Assembly: GCA_963971285.1 (NCBI GenBank)
Contig: OZ020248.1
Span: 26,587,764 to 26,651,763 of the forward strand
DNA: 64,000 nucleotides
DNA from: Astropecten irregularis
Taxonomy: Eukaryota; Echinodermata; Asteroidea; Paxillosida; Astropectinidae
Direction: 5' to 3'
Under the pieces are notes generated by a model, which was given only the letters and a program-made list of their open reading frames with translations, was not told the DNA's origin and did not search any database. Positions 41,945 through 55,700 of the stretch are shown one piece after another. Both the position numbers and the translations under genes were made by a program. How positions within the stretch are numbered: the stretch's first letter is position 1; each line of letters starts with the position of its first letter.

Positions 41945-44900
41945 ATGGAAGGTGGAATTGGTGGAGCTTATGGAGCTGGAAAAGCCTCCAGTGTTGGCTT
42001 TAATCCCGTAGCTTTTGCGGTCAAACCACAAGTTATCCTTCGTGGAGTAGCCTGGGTATGTACAGTACATAGGCCTATGTAACTCAATGTGATGGGTGAA
42101 CACACCTCCTTTTTGCATGAAGTTGATGTTGGATCAGAACCTCTAAACTAATGTCTATCAATTATTATATGTTTTATTTAGTTTGTGTCGAGTAGGCGTA
42201 TATTATAGATAGACGTTAGACCCAGTAACTGGGGCACTGAACTCCCTTTTTTAATGTTGATGTTTATGGTCGGTCTCTACTCTACCCCGTCTCTAATGTT
42301 AGTCTCCACTCTAGCGTCCCAGATAGAAAATAGCCTTGTGGTGCACACGGAAGAAATTGTACTTAATGGTACTTGCGGCAAAAAAAGTCACCAAATGACA
42401 TCAAAGACATCACAGATCACTTTGAAAATTGCTCCATCTCTTCTCCAATTGTCAAGGATGAAATGCAGCTTATTTGTTTGTGAGCACTCATGATCTTTCC
42501 TTGTGATAAATATCGATGTTTTCCGATGGAAATCCAGACGATCGTTTTAGAAACTTGCATGAAGTCACATGTGTGTTTGTGTACAAGTGTCGGCCGTCAG
42601 TGGAATTCGTCCCCAGTTATTTATTGACATTATTAGGTGAAGACTGCGTTTGTGATATAGTAGTAGTACTACTACTAGTACTATGCACAAGTTGAAATAC
42701 ATGTACTGTCTTTTTGAAGAGCTGATATAAATTTTTTTAATTTGCTATCAACTACACGTAAGGTAGTTGCGATGATCGTAAGCTTAGGTCTGACATGGGG
42801 ACTGGGACCTATGTCAGACCTAGGGTTACGATCAGCGCAACTACACATAAGGTAGTTGCGATGATCGTAACCTTAGTTCTGACATGGGGACTGGGACCTA
42901 TGTCAGACCTAGGGTTACGATCAGCGCAACTACACGTAAGGCTGCAGAGTTCCATGACAGCTCCACTGTTCTAGTTTCAAGCAGAAGTAGTACTACTGTC
43001 CTAATGATAAATATGAAATAATATTGAATATAAATTGAATGAGGGAGACAAATATTTATAATTACTCTTGTCCTAATCAAATAATCACAAGGGAAACTGA
43101 CTGAATTTTAAGTCATGATAGCTCAGTTGGTAGAACGCCTGTACGGTATTCAGGAGGTTATCATTATTCAATTTTTCTTTGTTCACTTTTCAATGCCTTA
43201 AAATTATTCTTGTCTTTTTTCCCCAGTTCTTTGCTATTATTGTGTTTGGGTGCATTGGGAATCAAGGTTGGAACACGCCTGGCGGAGTGTGTTTCTTTGC
43301 TGGCAACCAGAATGCATGCAATTTTGGTATCTTCGTTGGAGTCTTTGCATTCCTGGCTTGTATGGCGTTCTTGGTCATGGATGCATTATTTGACAATCTG
43401 AGCAACGTGCAGACGAGGAAGTATGCTGTACTTGCTGATCTGGGATATTCAGGTGAGCGTAGGAATTAGCGCTGGGCAAAATCATGTAATTTCATATCCG
43501 GTTACTGGTTGCCAAAAAAATCAGGTTAACGGTTAACCTATGTAATCACATGCGACATGCGAGACATGTGTAATTTATGGTTTAAGTGTTCTTCAATGTA
43601 CCGGTAATCGTCGCCTTCGGAATTCTTTTTATAGGCCTTTTCCCACAATCTCGGGGGTGACCCCGGGGCGATGCAGGGGTGAAAATAAGCCACGATTCCC
43701 ATTTGAAATGTTCACCCCTCCGTCACCCCTGAGCCACCCCTGAGCCACCCCCGAGATTGCCCTTTCTCGGGGGTTAGTTCAACCCTGCTCAGGACCAGGG
43801 TTGAAATTTTCACCCCGGGGTGGCTCCGGGGTGAGTTTATCCAGGGATGAGCTCTCTAGTGGGAAAAGGCCTTATGATGTTATTTTTTAGATCAAGCATT
43901 TAAATCAAGTACATGATTGTTTTACTATACCTCATAAATATTCTTTATTGTCCACAATTTTGTTGAGAAGTGCAGCAAACCTGAGCAAAACATTCCTTTT
44001 CGTGAGCTTCATGTAGGGCGAAGTTCACACACGCGCACTGCAAATTAGGACTTTGCGTAGTGAGATATTACATGTACGTAACAGTTCCTTCGGAGATTCC
44101 CCGGCCTACTCGCTGGTGATCAGCAAATATATCCACTGGCATGTGATGGTGAATTGAACTATTGGGATTCGGCTCGGTAAATAGTAATACATGTTCTTAA
44201 TTTTACGTTATTGCTATTTGATCTGCAGGAGTCTGGACGTTCATGTGGTTTGTGTGCTTCTGTTTCTTGACTGATGCTTGGAGACACACTATCCAGGTAG
44301 TCTTTAGCCCAGGACAGGCTCGAGCAGCTATCGCCTTCAGTTTTTTCTCCATCATTCCATGGGTAATTAATCTTCTTTGTTATCCTAAAACCTGCCGCCA
44401 ATTTCACAGAGCTGCTTAAGCACCAAGACTTACTTAAGTCCCCAAAACCTTGGTAAATAAAATCAGTATGCCAGCCAAAACTCCTTGTGAATGTTATGCT
44501 CAGCAAACAATGGCCAAATACAAGTCAAAAGCAGTAAACATCACATGACAATTTAGTTGGTTATCCTGTTTGATCAAGGAAGACTTTGCATGCTTAAAGC
44601 AAATTTTGTACTCAAGTATCTCTATGAAATTGGCCCCTTGTTTGTATTAGACTCAAATTATTTGAAAGTAGACGGAATTATTGCCGCAAACTTATAAACT
44701 GAAAAAGGTTTGAGGTCATTGTTTTGCCACATTTGATTTGAATTTGTTTTGCATTCTTATTAAGCATGAACCAGGCTTACTATAAATCCATTGAATACTT
44801 TGACCTGAAAAGTCTTTGATTTTATAAATAACATTACCCATTACCTTTATATTTAATAAAGGTTATATCATACTTTGGTTTTGCCAAATAGATGCAGATT

Positions 44901-45563
44901 CATGGGCAGAAGTACAGTGTATCAAGAAAGAAACAGTAACTGTCATCTGCTAAATTTCTAGTCCTGTACAGTGCCCACTTTTTGAGAAAACTGTGAAAAA
45001 CGGCCACAGTATTTTCATATCTTTTCACAGGATTTTTGATCTTCCGAAGATTAAAATTGTTTTTGATCAATTGGTAAATCTCTTTTCTGGATAAATACAG
45101 CATTTCAGTCAAACTCATTGTAACTTACTATCAATCGTAGGACTTATGATGCATTGCAGCCCTATGTGGGAAACGACGGGTTAATCCTTCATAACTGGAG
45201 TTACAATCGATCGTAGGGCTTTGTGAAATCGACACTTGCACATGCCAAGGACATCTTATGACCTTCCAGTTACTGTGCAATGTCCATTCATTGTTCCCCA
45301 ATCCTCAATTTCTCAACCTATGGAGTCTGAGATTTATCCATAGTACAAATATCTATGTTACCATTCTTTAGGCTGGTCTGACATTCCTGGCATATACAAG
45401 GTTCCGTCAGGGTTCCCAGGCCGCCTTTTCACCAAGCTACGAGCCCGAAGGAGGCATCCCTCCACCGTCCTCACAAGTATCCGGCGGAGATTCCTACCAG
45501 CAGCCACCCTTTGCAGAGAGGACCGGGGTACCTGATTCACAATTCCAAGCTCCTACATACTAG
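41945..45563 (+). CDS. SYNGR: Synaptogyrin (complete, four coding exons)
   Basis: Tetraspan MARVEL-domain protein of synaptic and other small vesicles. Exons: 41945-42055, 43227-43452, 44229-44362 and 45372-45563; 663 bases, 220 residues, close to vertebrate synaptogyrins. The N-terminus MEGGIGGAYGAGKASSVGFN matches the family's MEGGAYGAGKAG opening, which supports this start. Four membrane segments are visible: about 30-48 (ILRGVAWFFAIIVFG), 69-92 (FGIFVGVFAFLACMAFLVM), 113-128 (GVWTFMWFVCFCFLTDAW) and 147-168 (AIAFSFFSIIPWAGLTFLAY). The first luminal loop has Cys residues around CFFAGNQNACNFG. The cytoplasmic tail is rich in Pro, Ser, Gln and Tyr (PEGGIPPPSSQ, FQAPTY), as in the family. Which vertebrate paralogue is closest cannot be judged here. 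Confidence 0.96.
42749..42944. repeat. Two 89-base tandem units, each with internal inverted repeats
   Basis: Each unit starts CAACTACACGTAAGGTAGTT and has TTAGGTCTGACATGGGGA mirrored by CCTATGTCAGACCTAGGG. Located in synaptogyrin intron 1. Probably a tandemly duplicated fold-back element. Confidence 0.85.
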
Positions 45564-45940
45564 CGGAAGCCTTTGTCTCTCCATTCATGACAGATACAGG
45601 TGCAGCCATTCAACAGGTGTGGAATTTAATGGAGCTCTCACATAATACCATTGATAAGCAGTTTGATTTGTTCAATGGAAATGTGGAATTTTAAGGAATG
45701 ATACCGTACCTCCTACACAGTGACATGCCACGCCTGATCTCATGGATGTTATTTTCACATGCAAAAGATGAGTATAGTTTGATATTGTATAGGTTTAATA
45801 ATCAGAACAGGATTGAGACAAGGCGAGAATTTGTATGAATCAAATATCACACAAGAATGATGGTAGTTGACTTTCAATGAATGCACATGTACAATAATGC
45901 ACATATTGTATGAACCAGCTTATGATATTCATCAGAATAA

Positions 45941-47111
45941 AGGTATAATACATGATTGGCAGGCCTGGAATTAAGTTCTGAAAGGGGCAAGGCCACTTCT
46001 CCATTGCAAGGGTAAGGCCAAAAAAAAAAAATTGTTTGTTTGCCCTCCGCGACCGACCGAAAAATCACGAAAATCTTGGGTCGCGTTTTTTTAAATATTT
46101 TTTTTATTCCCTTGTGCAAACTCACAAAATGTCATAATTTGGCAAAAAAAGATCGTTAAAAATATAATTTATACTTTCTCAGATATTTTTTTTAGCGTTT
46201 TGAAACCTAAAAGCACCCATATTAAAGCTGAAAAATATTTCAAAAATTCACAAAAATCGCCGTACGTACGAGTTGGATATTGCTTACATGCATCGTGGAT
46301 CGATCGTACAAACGCTAAACATATTCCGTTTGGCTAATAGCACTCCGCACTGCATTTAGTCAGACGAGTGATTTGGCTAGCGCGCGTGTACAAAATCCCC
46401 AGAAAAAAACAAAACCAAAACAAGAAAAGACAAGAAACAAGAAAAATAAAACATTAAATACTTTGAGATTCTGTTTCCATGATTGTTGATATCCTTTTTT
46501 GTGTGTGTTCTGTTTTAGAAACAATGTGGGAATAACATCCACGGTTTAATAAATCATTGTAGGCCTATATATAAAAATAAAAAAAATAAAAAATAAAATA
46601 AAAAATCGACCGACCGGCCCTGCTGATTTCTTTTCCGAAGGGCAAACAAACATTTTTTTTTTTTGGCCTAACTTCCATTGGAAAATCATAATGTCTATGG
46701 AAATATTTGAAGGGGCACCAAGGCCAAGAACCAGAGCAACGAAGGCCATGGCCTCCGTGGCCTCCGTTTAATTCCAGGCTTGGATTGGTAAAGGTCACAG
46801 ACTCGCACTTTATCTGATCAAACATGTACATGAAATAATAAACATGTGAACATTTGAGCTCAATCGGATATCTGAGTCACAAGAAAACAGCGAAAACCAG
46901 ACTCAATTTTTCTGAAGTAAAACATGAAGAATGGTTTTGATCTTACTCTGTGATCAAAACTGTTTTCGGTCTTTGTTTTACAAATTTCTGGATTAATACG
47001 CCATTTCAGGTGGATGTTTCTACCAGCACCATCTTCATACCCTGAAAGTTATACATAAATCTGTGAACATTTCTGTTTGGGTTTAATACCAATCCTGTAC
47101 TGTACCTTTAA
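45941..47111. mobile_element. Three-level nested transposon insertion
   Basis: The outer layer is a family 1 variant split after CATGATTGG. The middle layer, about 45961-46786, has inverted ends (AGGCCTGGAATTAA / TTAATTCCAGGCTT), and GATTGG is repeated on both sides. Its relative is at about 5400-5575. The inner layer, about 46016-46668, has long inverted ends (GGCCAAAAAAAAAA, then TTGTTTGTTTGCCCT, mirrored at the other side). The order of insertion is outer, middle, inner. Confidence 0.75.
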
Positions 47112-48703
47112 AAACGATTTCTGATCTTCTTATACTCTCTTCCAGTTTACATATTCATCCGCCATTGGATGCTGTCGGAACACAATTTCTTTTCTGTTTT
47201 GTTAAAAATATCAAATATCTAACAGTCACATTGAATTTAAAATTGAACATTGTTATAACCCACAGGTTGAACCAGGTTAAATTGCTACATATTTACTGAG
47301 ATACATTTGAATATAAAAACTGAATTGTGCTATGTCCTTCCAAATGAAATCTAAAATTTCTTTTACACCTGACCTCATTTGAAATGTTGTAGTTCTGACC
47401 ATGAACTTGTGAATGGTGTTAAGAAATTTTATATGAATATTCAAAAGACTAAATGTGTTAATTAATTGATGCGTTTGAATGTTAAATGTAACAAGCGAAT
47501 ATCTGATTTTGTGACGTGATCAAGTCAGATCCCAATAGGTTGGCAAGATCATTAATATGCATGAGATAGAATGATGCCCAATGCCCAGCAGCAACGTTTG
47601 AATTTATGCGTAATGAGGTGTAATTATGCAAAATGGCTAGCAGCAAGCCTGCTGAATATGTATGAGAGCCAGTGGCATATCGTGACCTAGTGGTATGTAT
47701 ATAGGACAGCTACTGCAATGTACATGTATGGCCCATGTCTCTACGCCATTAAGCAGTTCATTTTGAACTATGAATAATCGAGAACAAGAATTATATGCAC
47801 CGTAAACAGTTAATGCAAACTGGTCGTAAATAATTGTACAAAACGGACAATTTATATGATTGTGCGGCATGGATTTGTAGCTCCATACGTACGGCTTAAA
47901 GATGAACATTATTATTTGTTCTGTTTAATGTCTGCCTGTATCTTTATTACCATTGATATAATTTATGCAAAATTGACAAGAATTAAAGGATTAGTCATTT
48001 TAAATGAAGACGATCCAATAATGATAGAAAAAGACACTCTAAGTATGACATAGTCATAGTAAAGTTCCTTTATAAGACGGACCTTATAATAAAATGACAT
48101 TAAAATGAGAATAAATTCTAACAAATTTATGTAGCCATTTCAAAAGGCTAAGACATGGCTTCCAGAAACAAATTTTGTTGAAGAGCTATGATTGCTATTG
48201 TTTTTAGGGGAGAGGATAATGTGTAAAATATGACAGTACTATAACACTTAGATGTTAGTTTTTACCAATTCCATATATATGGAATGGTCTAGTCATTGGA
48301 AATAATAAGGTGTTAAATGGGAATGAATATTACAGTTATAGATAGTATTTACCGCAGCGATGTCTTCTTGCATATTATGTGCAGTATCTTCCCCCTGTCA
48401 TGATGGTTCAGTGTTTTTGTTTTACATAGTATGATGTTCATTAGTTAGCTATTATTTGAGATATATACTGTGCATGAACGACAAACATTTTGCCAAGTGA
48501 TAAGGATATGGACGCAATCTATATGTGGAGATATTTCATGGGAGATTTCTAATCTTATATGAACTCACATGATGAGCTTACCCTAACCCACCTGTATACC
48601 ACAATTTACCACACGTTTCTTTCCTGTAATCATGGTGGTAAGTGTGGTATCCTGAATACCACAATACACCACAGTGTGGATTGTGTGGTAATCCCCTCCG
48701 GAG

Positions 48704-49015
48704 ACTGTGGTAATGTGTGGTAAGCAGCTATTGTCTTGTGTGGTAGGTGCAGAGGGTTAGGGTTAATATCCAGTCCCCCTGTGGAGACTGTGGTAGTGTG
48801 TGGTAAGCAGCACTTGTCTTGTGCGGTAGGTGCAGAGGGTTAGGGTTAATATCCAGCCCCCCTGTAGAGACTGTGGTAGTGTGTGGTAAGCAGCACTTGT
48901 CTTGTGTGGTAGGTGCAGAGGGTTAGGGTTAATATCCAGTCCCCTTGTGGAGACTGTGGTAGTGTGTGGTAAGCAGCACTTGTCTTGTGCGGTAGGTGCA
49001 GAGGGTTAGGGTTAA
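48704..49015. repeat. 82-base tandem repeat (about 3.8 units)
   Basis: Units contain GAGACTGTGGTAGTGTGTGG, TAAGCAGCACTTGTCTTG and GAGGGTTAGGGTTAATATCC. The copies are nearly identical. Upstream (48597-48700), related TGTGGTA-type sequence is present in diverged form. Confidence 0.92.
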
Positions 49016-52000
49016 GAGTCAAAATAAACATCTCAAGATTGTAAACATCCCTCAACAGTCTGCATACAGAACCCATGTACATGACCTATTCATATAATAC
49101 TGTGGCTTCTATTACAAATTGTAAATGATTTCGACTCGTGGTGTTACTATTATTTTCAGGGCAGCTCATTAGGGGTTTAACATTAGTTAGATGCACATGA
49201 AATGTGTAAATTGTTTAGAAATATGAAGATGTGGTTGAAGCAATAATACGTGATTACTGTATCTCACCATGGAGGAAGGAAGCCGATGAATGATATATAG
49301 TCATGGAAATCACAAACTGTCTGTAAAAGCAGAGAATTTACATGTTAAATAGTTTCTTGTATAAGCAACTTGCTTGTTTTTGTTGTGTATTCTGCTTTAA
49401 TCTTACTTACAAAGTGTAATTTTATTTTATTTGTTTGTTTGTTTTTTAATTGAGAATACTTTAACACTTTGTATAATGACCCAAGGCATATTTTAATTTA
49501 TTTTGTATTCTTCGGTATGAAGTGTAACTGTCATTAATTACACAGATGACCTGGGAACAGATTACCAAATGCGTTGAGAAAGACAGAAAATGAGATGCTA
49601 TCATCTAATAATTGCAGCTGTGAATTGTGATAGAGATTTCTGGTGTAACACTAAGGGTCAGTTTGGGTCAGTTTGCTCTTGAATCCAAAGCCAATTGAGA
49701 AGATTCGTTACCATGGTTACGCTCATCTGCCATCTGCAAATGTTGCGATATCAGGGCACGCTGACAAATCGGCTAAGATTGAAACACATCATGCCCTCCT
49801 AACTCTAAGCATTTTTATCAATTTCAGGTCATGTTTTGGCTGATGAGCAGTTTGCAGCAGTTTATTTCTTGTATTGATTATATTTTCATATAAATCCCTG
49901 GATTCAGCCAAAAGAACAAGAAAATAGTTGCTACATATTTGAAAGTGCTAATATGTTTCACATGGTAACTGGTATTGCCAGTAAAATTTACAGTGGGAAC
50001 AAATGATTTTATAGTTACCAAATCTTTGTCAAAGGTAAAATTCTATTTTACTTGCAGAGTACACATCTAGTAAATGTATTATTTCCCAAACAGAGTATGC
50101 ATTAACGGATCAAGTTGTCGTACGATTACAGTGTTTTCATTTTAGTCTAGAACAGCCTCCGTCCCAGTAAAAAAAAAATGGTAGTTTTCATATGTAAGCA
50201 AGATAACAGTTTGGTGTGGTGCATTTTGTATGTCAAGTTCTTCTTTTTTCATTTAGATTAACAGAATTTCCAGGATGGAGCTGAAATATTGCAAACCAAA
50301 GAGTAGACGATGCATATTTTAATGGACGTGACTGTTAAGTGTTAACGGACTTAATAATCTAATATATCTAAACGTTTTGGCCCTAGAAGTGTTCATTGTA
50401 ATGTACTGATGTATTTTGTTTTATTGACATGGTGTAGGTTGCTTTTGTTTGCGCTTTATATTGTAATGTGCATTTTGTATTCTGTCTTGATTTACGTATT
50501 TAACCGAAATATTTGTTACATAACCATTACAATTAAATCAAATGGGTTTCATTTATTCTGAAACCAGTTTCCTACTGAGATACTAAGCATGAAATATGGA
50601 TCAGTAATTTTAATGCTTTAAAAAAAAGAACAAAAATGAAAAGAACAAAAGCTGGGTACCGGTTAATGAGTTGTTTATATCGCATGTTATTTTAGCTGGT
50701 AACCTCCGTTCACTAATTGCTCATTGAAACTGATTCCGGTAAATTTAAGTTGCAACAAAGTTTGGCAAATATTCTACGGTCTATTTTTTGGTTTTTCTCG
50801 ATTGAAATGTTTTATTAATACTTTAAACAAGAAGTTTAAAGTCTAATGTTTTTGAATTGCAATACTTCCACTGTGTACGCATGGTTTCTGTCAGTGTATT
50901 ATTACTGATCATAAAAAAGGACAAATGTTTATGTTAATTCCTTAAAATTACAATTTTTTTAACAACACAGTTATTATGGATGTTATCTAAAAAGAATTAA
51001 TTTATCAATGATTTGAATGATTTGTAAATGTGTGGATCTGAATTTGTGATGATTTCTGTGATTTCAGTTCTTGGAAGGTGCAAATAAATTTCATTGGATA
51101 ACAGGACAATTGTACATCATTCATTGTTGTAATGGTCCAGAAGTTTGTTTGTTTTTGTTTTGGGGAAGTGTTTATTTTGTTTACTCAAGTTTAAATTAGT
51201 CAGTTTGGAAATTCATTTAAGAATGAAATAAATGGCAAGTTTACTGATGTGATAGAGTTTTGAAGTAGATTTTAGAACTTTAAATGAGTCATTATCTTCA
51301 ATCAGTATAAATAAAATTTGAATAACCTTTTATGCTTCTTATAGATACATTGTCTGATCTAAGACGTCTTATGGTGAAAGAAAATTTTCCAGTCTTTTAA
51401 CTGGGTCCAAAGATAAAAACATTTTCATTCAAAATTAGTTCACTTATAATGTTGTCATCTTAAAGGGATATACAACATTTGTTACAAACCCAATCAGAAA
51501 TGTTCACAGATTTACGTATAACTTACAGGGTATAAAGATGGCAATGGTACTAAAAACATACTTTAAAGATGTACCTGTCTGAAATGCTGTATTTATCTAG
51601 TAAAACCAAACACAAAAACATTCTTGTAAAGATAATGAGACAGCTATTTCCACATAATTTGGTGTAACAATTGCAACATTTTTTGGGGGCGTGTTTTCTG
51701 ATGTTCCCAATGATCAATTGAGCTGAATATTTCACAGGTTTGTTTTTTTTCCATGACAATTTGACAAATCAAATTGCATGTATGACACCCCGCAGCTGTT
51801 CTGTCACCTTTAAATCTTTACCAATGCTGTGTACATAATGCATGCCCTTTAAACTAACGTAAATTTGGTGATAGAGGGCGCTGTTTAGTTTTAATATTTT
51901 TTTCCCTCGCACTTTTTAAGGTTCACTGACCACAACATGCTGACAAAAAACAAATCGATCTGTGGCTGCCACAAAGGCAAAGCGTCTCACCATTACTGAG

Positions 52001-52735
52001 CATTAATTCACCCTTCCTTCTCTCAAAGGATTATTTCTCATAATTGTTGATTCGACAAAACACCCTTCATGATGTAAACAAGATGGCTTTACTGTCAATT
52101 TAATTAGATTTCTTAATAGACCGAAGTTATCGCGTTGAGTTTCCGTGGTTTCAGAGTCCGACAAGGACTCGGCAGGCCAGCGTACTTTCGTCAGGTGGTT
52201 CACCGGGGCAAATCAACAGATTGACGGTACTAATTTGCACTGTAGACTCGCTAACCCCACCGGGACATTTACAACAATGTGACTGTTTGCTTTTGGCTTT
52301 TGGGTTATTTCCTGTAAATCGGTAAGTATCTTTGTGCTTTTGTAACAGATAATGTTTAGCTAGTTTCTTTCTTTTAAGTTTTAGTGAGACCAAAATAATG
52401 GTGAAGACAAATTGTGAAAATTTTAGAATCATGGAGATTGGTCATCAAAGGTAGGCCTAGTCTGATAGTAATAGATATAGAAATAGAATAAAAAAATGAT
52501 TTTGATAGCTGATTTTACCTTCTTTATCTTTCATATTTTCCATGATGTGATGTGGATATCACAACTATACACAGGATTCTTGGGGAAGTGACTTTGCTGT
52601 TTGAAGTTGAACAGGCCGTTTGGAAAGAATGCAGTCTAAGTTTAGACCTTAAAAATACTTTTCGATCTGATGTTTCATTTTGCAGGTTCCCAGAGAAATT
52701 GAGGACATTTTAGTGGACTGGAACAGGCTTTCAGG

Positions 52736-55700
52736 ATGGGGGCGTGTATAGGGGTCGACCAAGAAGAAAAGAAAGCGAGAATGCACAGTGAAGCCATCGA
52801 TAAACAATTGATCGAGATGTCTAAGGAAGAAGAACACATTGTTAAGATTCTTCTCTTGGGTGAGTATTCAACCTATCGATATGTCTGTTGATAATGTGTA
52901 TCGTAGCTATGATAGATCCTTCAGATGGGGCACAATGGGAGACTTTGGAGAACCGGTCTAAAGTCAACAGCGCAAGCGCACAAAACAGCGCGCTCATGCT
53001 CACAATTGCGCAAGCATGGTTTGCGCGTGCGCTGTTGACTCAAGACCGGTTCTCCAAAGTCTCCCATTGCAGAATACCCCGCCACTCACCTCTTCCACCT
53101 CGTAGCCGGCTACGCGGACACACTCCACTGATCATATCATCATGTATATTCACTGCATATCTATATAATAATAGCTTTGTAGCCACTTCCCCGGACCCAC
53201 ATTGGACTTAGAATTGTTTCAAACCTTCCCCATTCACCAGTTCACTTTGCGTGGTTCAGAGGGATGGTTTTTAGATGTTGTTTTGAAAGCAAAAGCGTTT
53301 TCAAGCTTCCGTATTGAAACTAAAATTCATTTGTCTTTGGATATTATTGAGCAATAGACCGATCCATCAAGTGCCGCCCCATTTGTTTCTGATCAATCAC
53401 GGCCATGACTTATATCCAACATGCGTTCATTAAAGTCCGACAAGTGTGCGCATGTGTGGAGCACGTTTTCATTGCGTACGTGTGAAGTGGGAGGCGCTTA
53501 CTGGATCGACCTATTACATAATGATATCATGATGACCTCATTGACCTAATAGTCATTTAGTATTTTTGTTTATAAATTTATACAATGATGTTCACCAATG
53601 ATTTCGTTATTCCAGGCGCTGGTGAAAGTGGCAAGAGTACGTTAGTCAAACAGATGAAGATTATTCACAGTGATGGATTCACCAATCATGAACTCATGAG
53701 CTTCAAGGTACGTACAAGTATTTATACAATTTTACAAAGTGGGCTGCAATCTCCCCTAATCCAGTTCCACTGACCAGTGACCATCAAACCTGACAAAACA
53801 CCACAATATACAAATAGGGCTAACTGTAAAATGAAATCTTCAATCTGCCACCTGTCAACTTTCCACTTAAAAACCCCCAAAATGCATTGCAAATGGATCT
53901 CTTTATCGAGTGTTCTCCGGTAGTTGTATACTGTGGAAGGCTGGAAGCTATAAATGTTCATTGTCAGATTGTGTGTAATCAAAACATTTACTGAAATTAT
54001 AATTGCTTCCTGGGCCTGTGCACCTGTTAGATGTCCATCATGCTTGATGTATTTCAAGGTTATCCAATTATGTTCTCTGGTATTTAATTTGAGCTCACCT
54101 TTTCCACAAAGCAAGATATACACCGATTGCAACCTTTGAGAAAGATCCTGCTAGGATCGAAATGTCAGGCCCTCCTAACTCTGAGCAGCCTTTGAGAAAT
54201 ATCCTGCTAGTATCGAAATGTCAGGCCCTCCTAACTCTGAGCAGCCTTTGATAAAAATCCTGCTAGGATCGAAACGTCAGGCCCTTCTAACTCTGAGCAG
54301 CCTTTGTGAAAGATCCTGCTAGTATCGAAATGTCAGGCCCTCCTAACTCTGAGCAGCCTTTGATAAAAATCCTGCTAGGATCAAAACGTCAGGCCCTCCT
54401 AACTCAAAGCAGCCTTTGATAAAGATCCTGCTAGGATCGAAACGTCAGGCCCTTCTAACCATGAGCAGCCTTTGAGAAAGATCCTGCTAGGATCGAAACA
54501 TCAGACCCTCCTAAGGGACCGTGGACCAAGTCTAGTGATTTTAGTGTCGGTCTAGTAAAGTGTGTACTGCACTAGTCCAGCTTTCTAGTGATTTTGTTTT
54601 CCGTGCACAATTAAAATGGTTCCTAAATTGATGATTTGTGACACAATATTGCATACAATTACAGCTTTCCTATGTACATGAATGCCACAGATCTAGTGAA
54701 AAAAGTTCAGGTCTAGTAAAATGCTTCAGTTACTAACGTTAGACCTGCTGTCCAGAGCTTTTTTTAAACGAAATTCGAGCCTTGCATACAAAGGGAGTTC
54801 ACTGTAATTAATTCATTAAATCTTCATGAGATGGATTTTAAATATTTTAGGAAGTTACTCTGTACATGACATAGCGTCTTCATCTAGAATTTTATAAATA
54901 CTGGAGGAATGGAGGTATTTGTATTGCAAACTACTCGCTACAGCACCACTAAACTCAAATTATAAATGCTGTGTAAACGTTGAAATATTAGACCCTTTAT
55001 TCCTCCACGTAATGCTCACAAAATTCACTTTCCTGTAAACAGTGACTGGTTCCTGTCTACCAGAAAATACGTTAATCTGTTAAGCATTTTAAATTTAAAC
55101 CGGCCGTCAATAAAATGCCCACCTTTATTGATTGGTCCAAAATTGTAATTGATTTCTGTCCCTGGCTTATTTAATCCTAGAACTGTGAACGAGTATTGAA
55201 GAGAGTCGGACAAATCAATACTTGAACATTCCATGGGTAAATTCTAGTGTAAACACGTATAGTAGCAAACTCCTCGTATTCAATGTCTGTTTGCTGTTCC
55301 AGACATCAAACGGCAAACAGAAATAAGAATGGTCCTTTGTGGACATTCATTGCTTGACTCTTTGGATAAAACCAATCCAAATACATCACTCTAGCAATGT
55401 CAACTCTAACCTATTCACAGTTTTTCACTGTATGATGAAACTACAGACATTTCATCTTTCTTTATTGACTAACTTTTAGTTCAATGCAAATTTATCTGTA
55501 TGTCTGATTGTTTAAGTTCGGCCATAATTTGTGATGTTTTCCCATGGATATGCTGGACATTGTTTTCACGAGATATAAAAATATCTGAATCAGGTGAAAG
55601 TGACATTTGGAAATAAAAGCAAAATCAACATTCTGCTCTGATATTTGGGTAAAATTTGCTTAACCATGAAAAGTCTTCCTTGATCAAACAGGATAACCAA

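Larger units (their letters stand above)
45564..52735. other. Synaptogyrin 3' region and Galpha upstream region
   Basis: No coding exon seen. It holds the nested elements at 45941-47111, AT-rich unique sequence, the tandem array at 48704-49015, a family 1 variant (51463-51851) and several AATAAA sites (for example near 51226 and 51307). A non-coding Galpha exon may end near 52320, where TGTAAATCG is followed by GTAAGT. The first coding exon opens with an acceptor (TTTGCAG) about 50 bases before its ATG. Confidence 0.5.

Noticed and set aside
48704-49015. CRISPR-like or interstitial telomere array
   Set aside because: Units are contiguous without unique spacers, and TTAGGG appears once per 82-base unit, not as a pure hexamer run.
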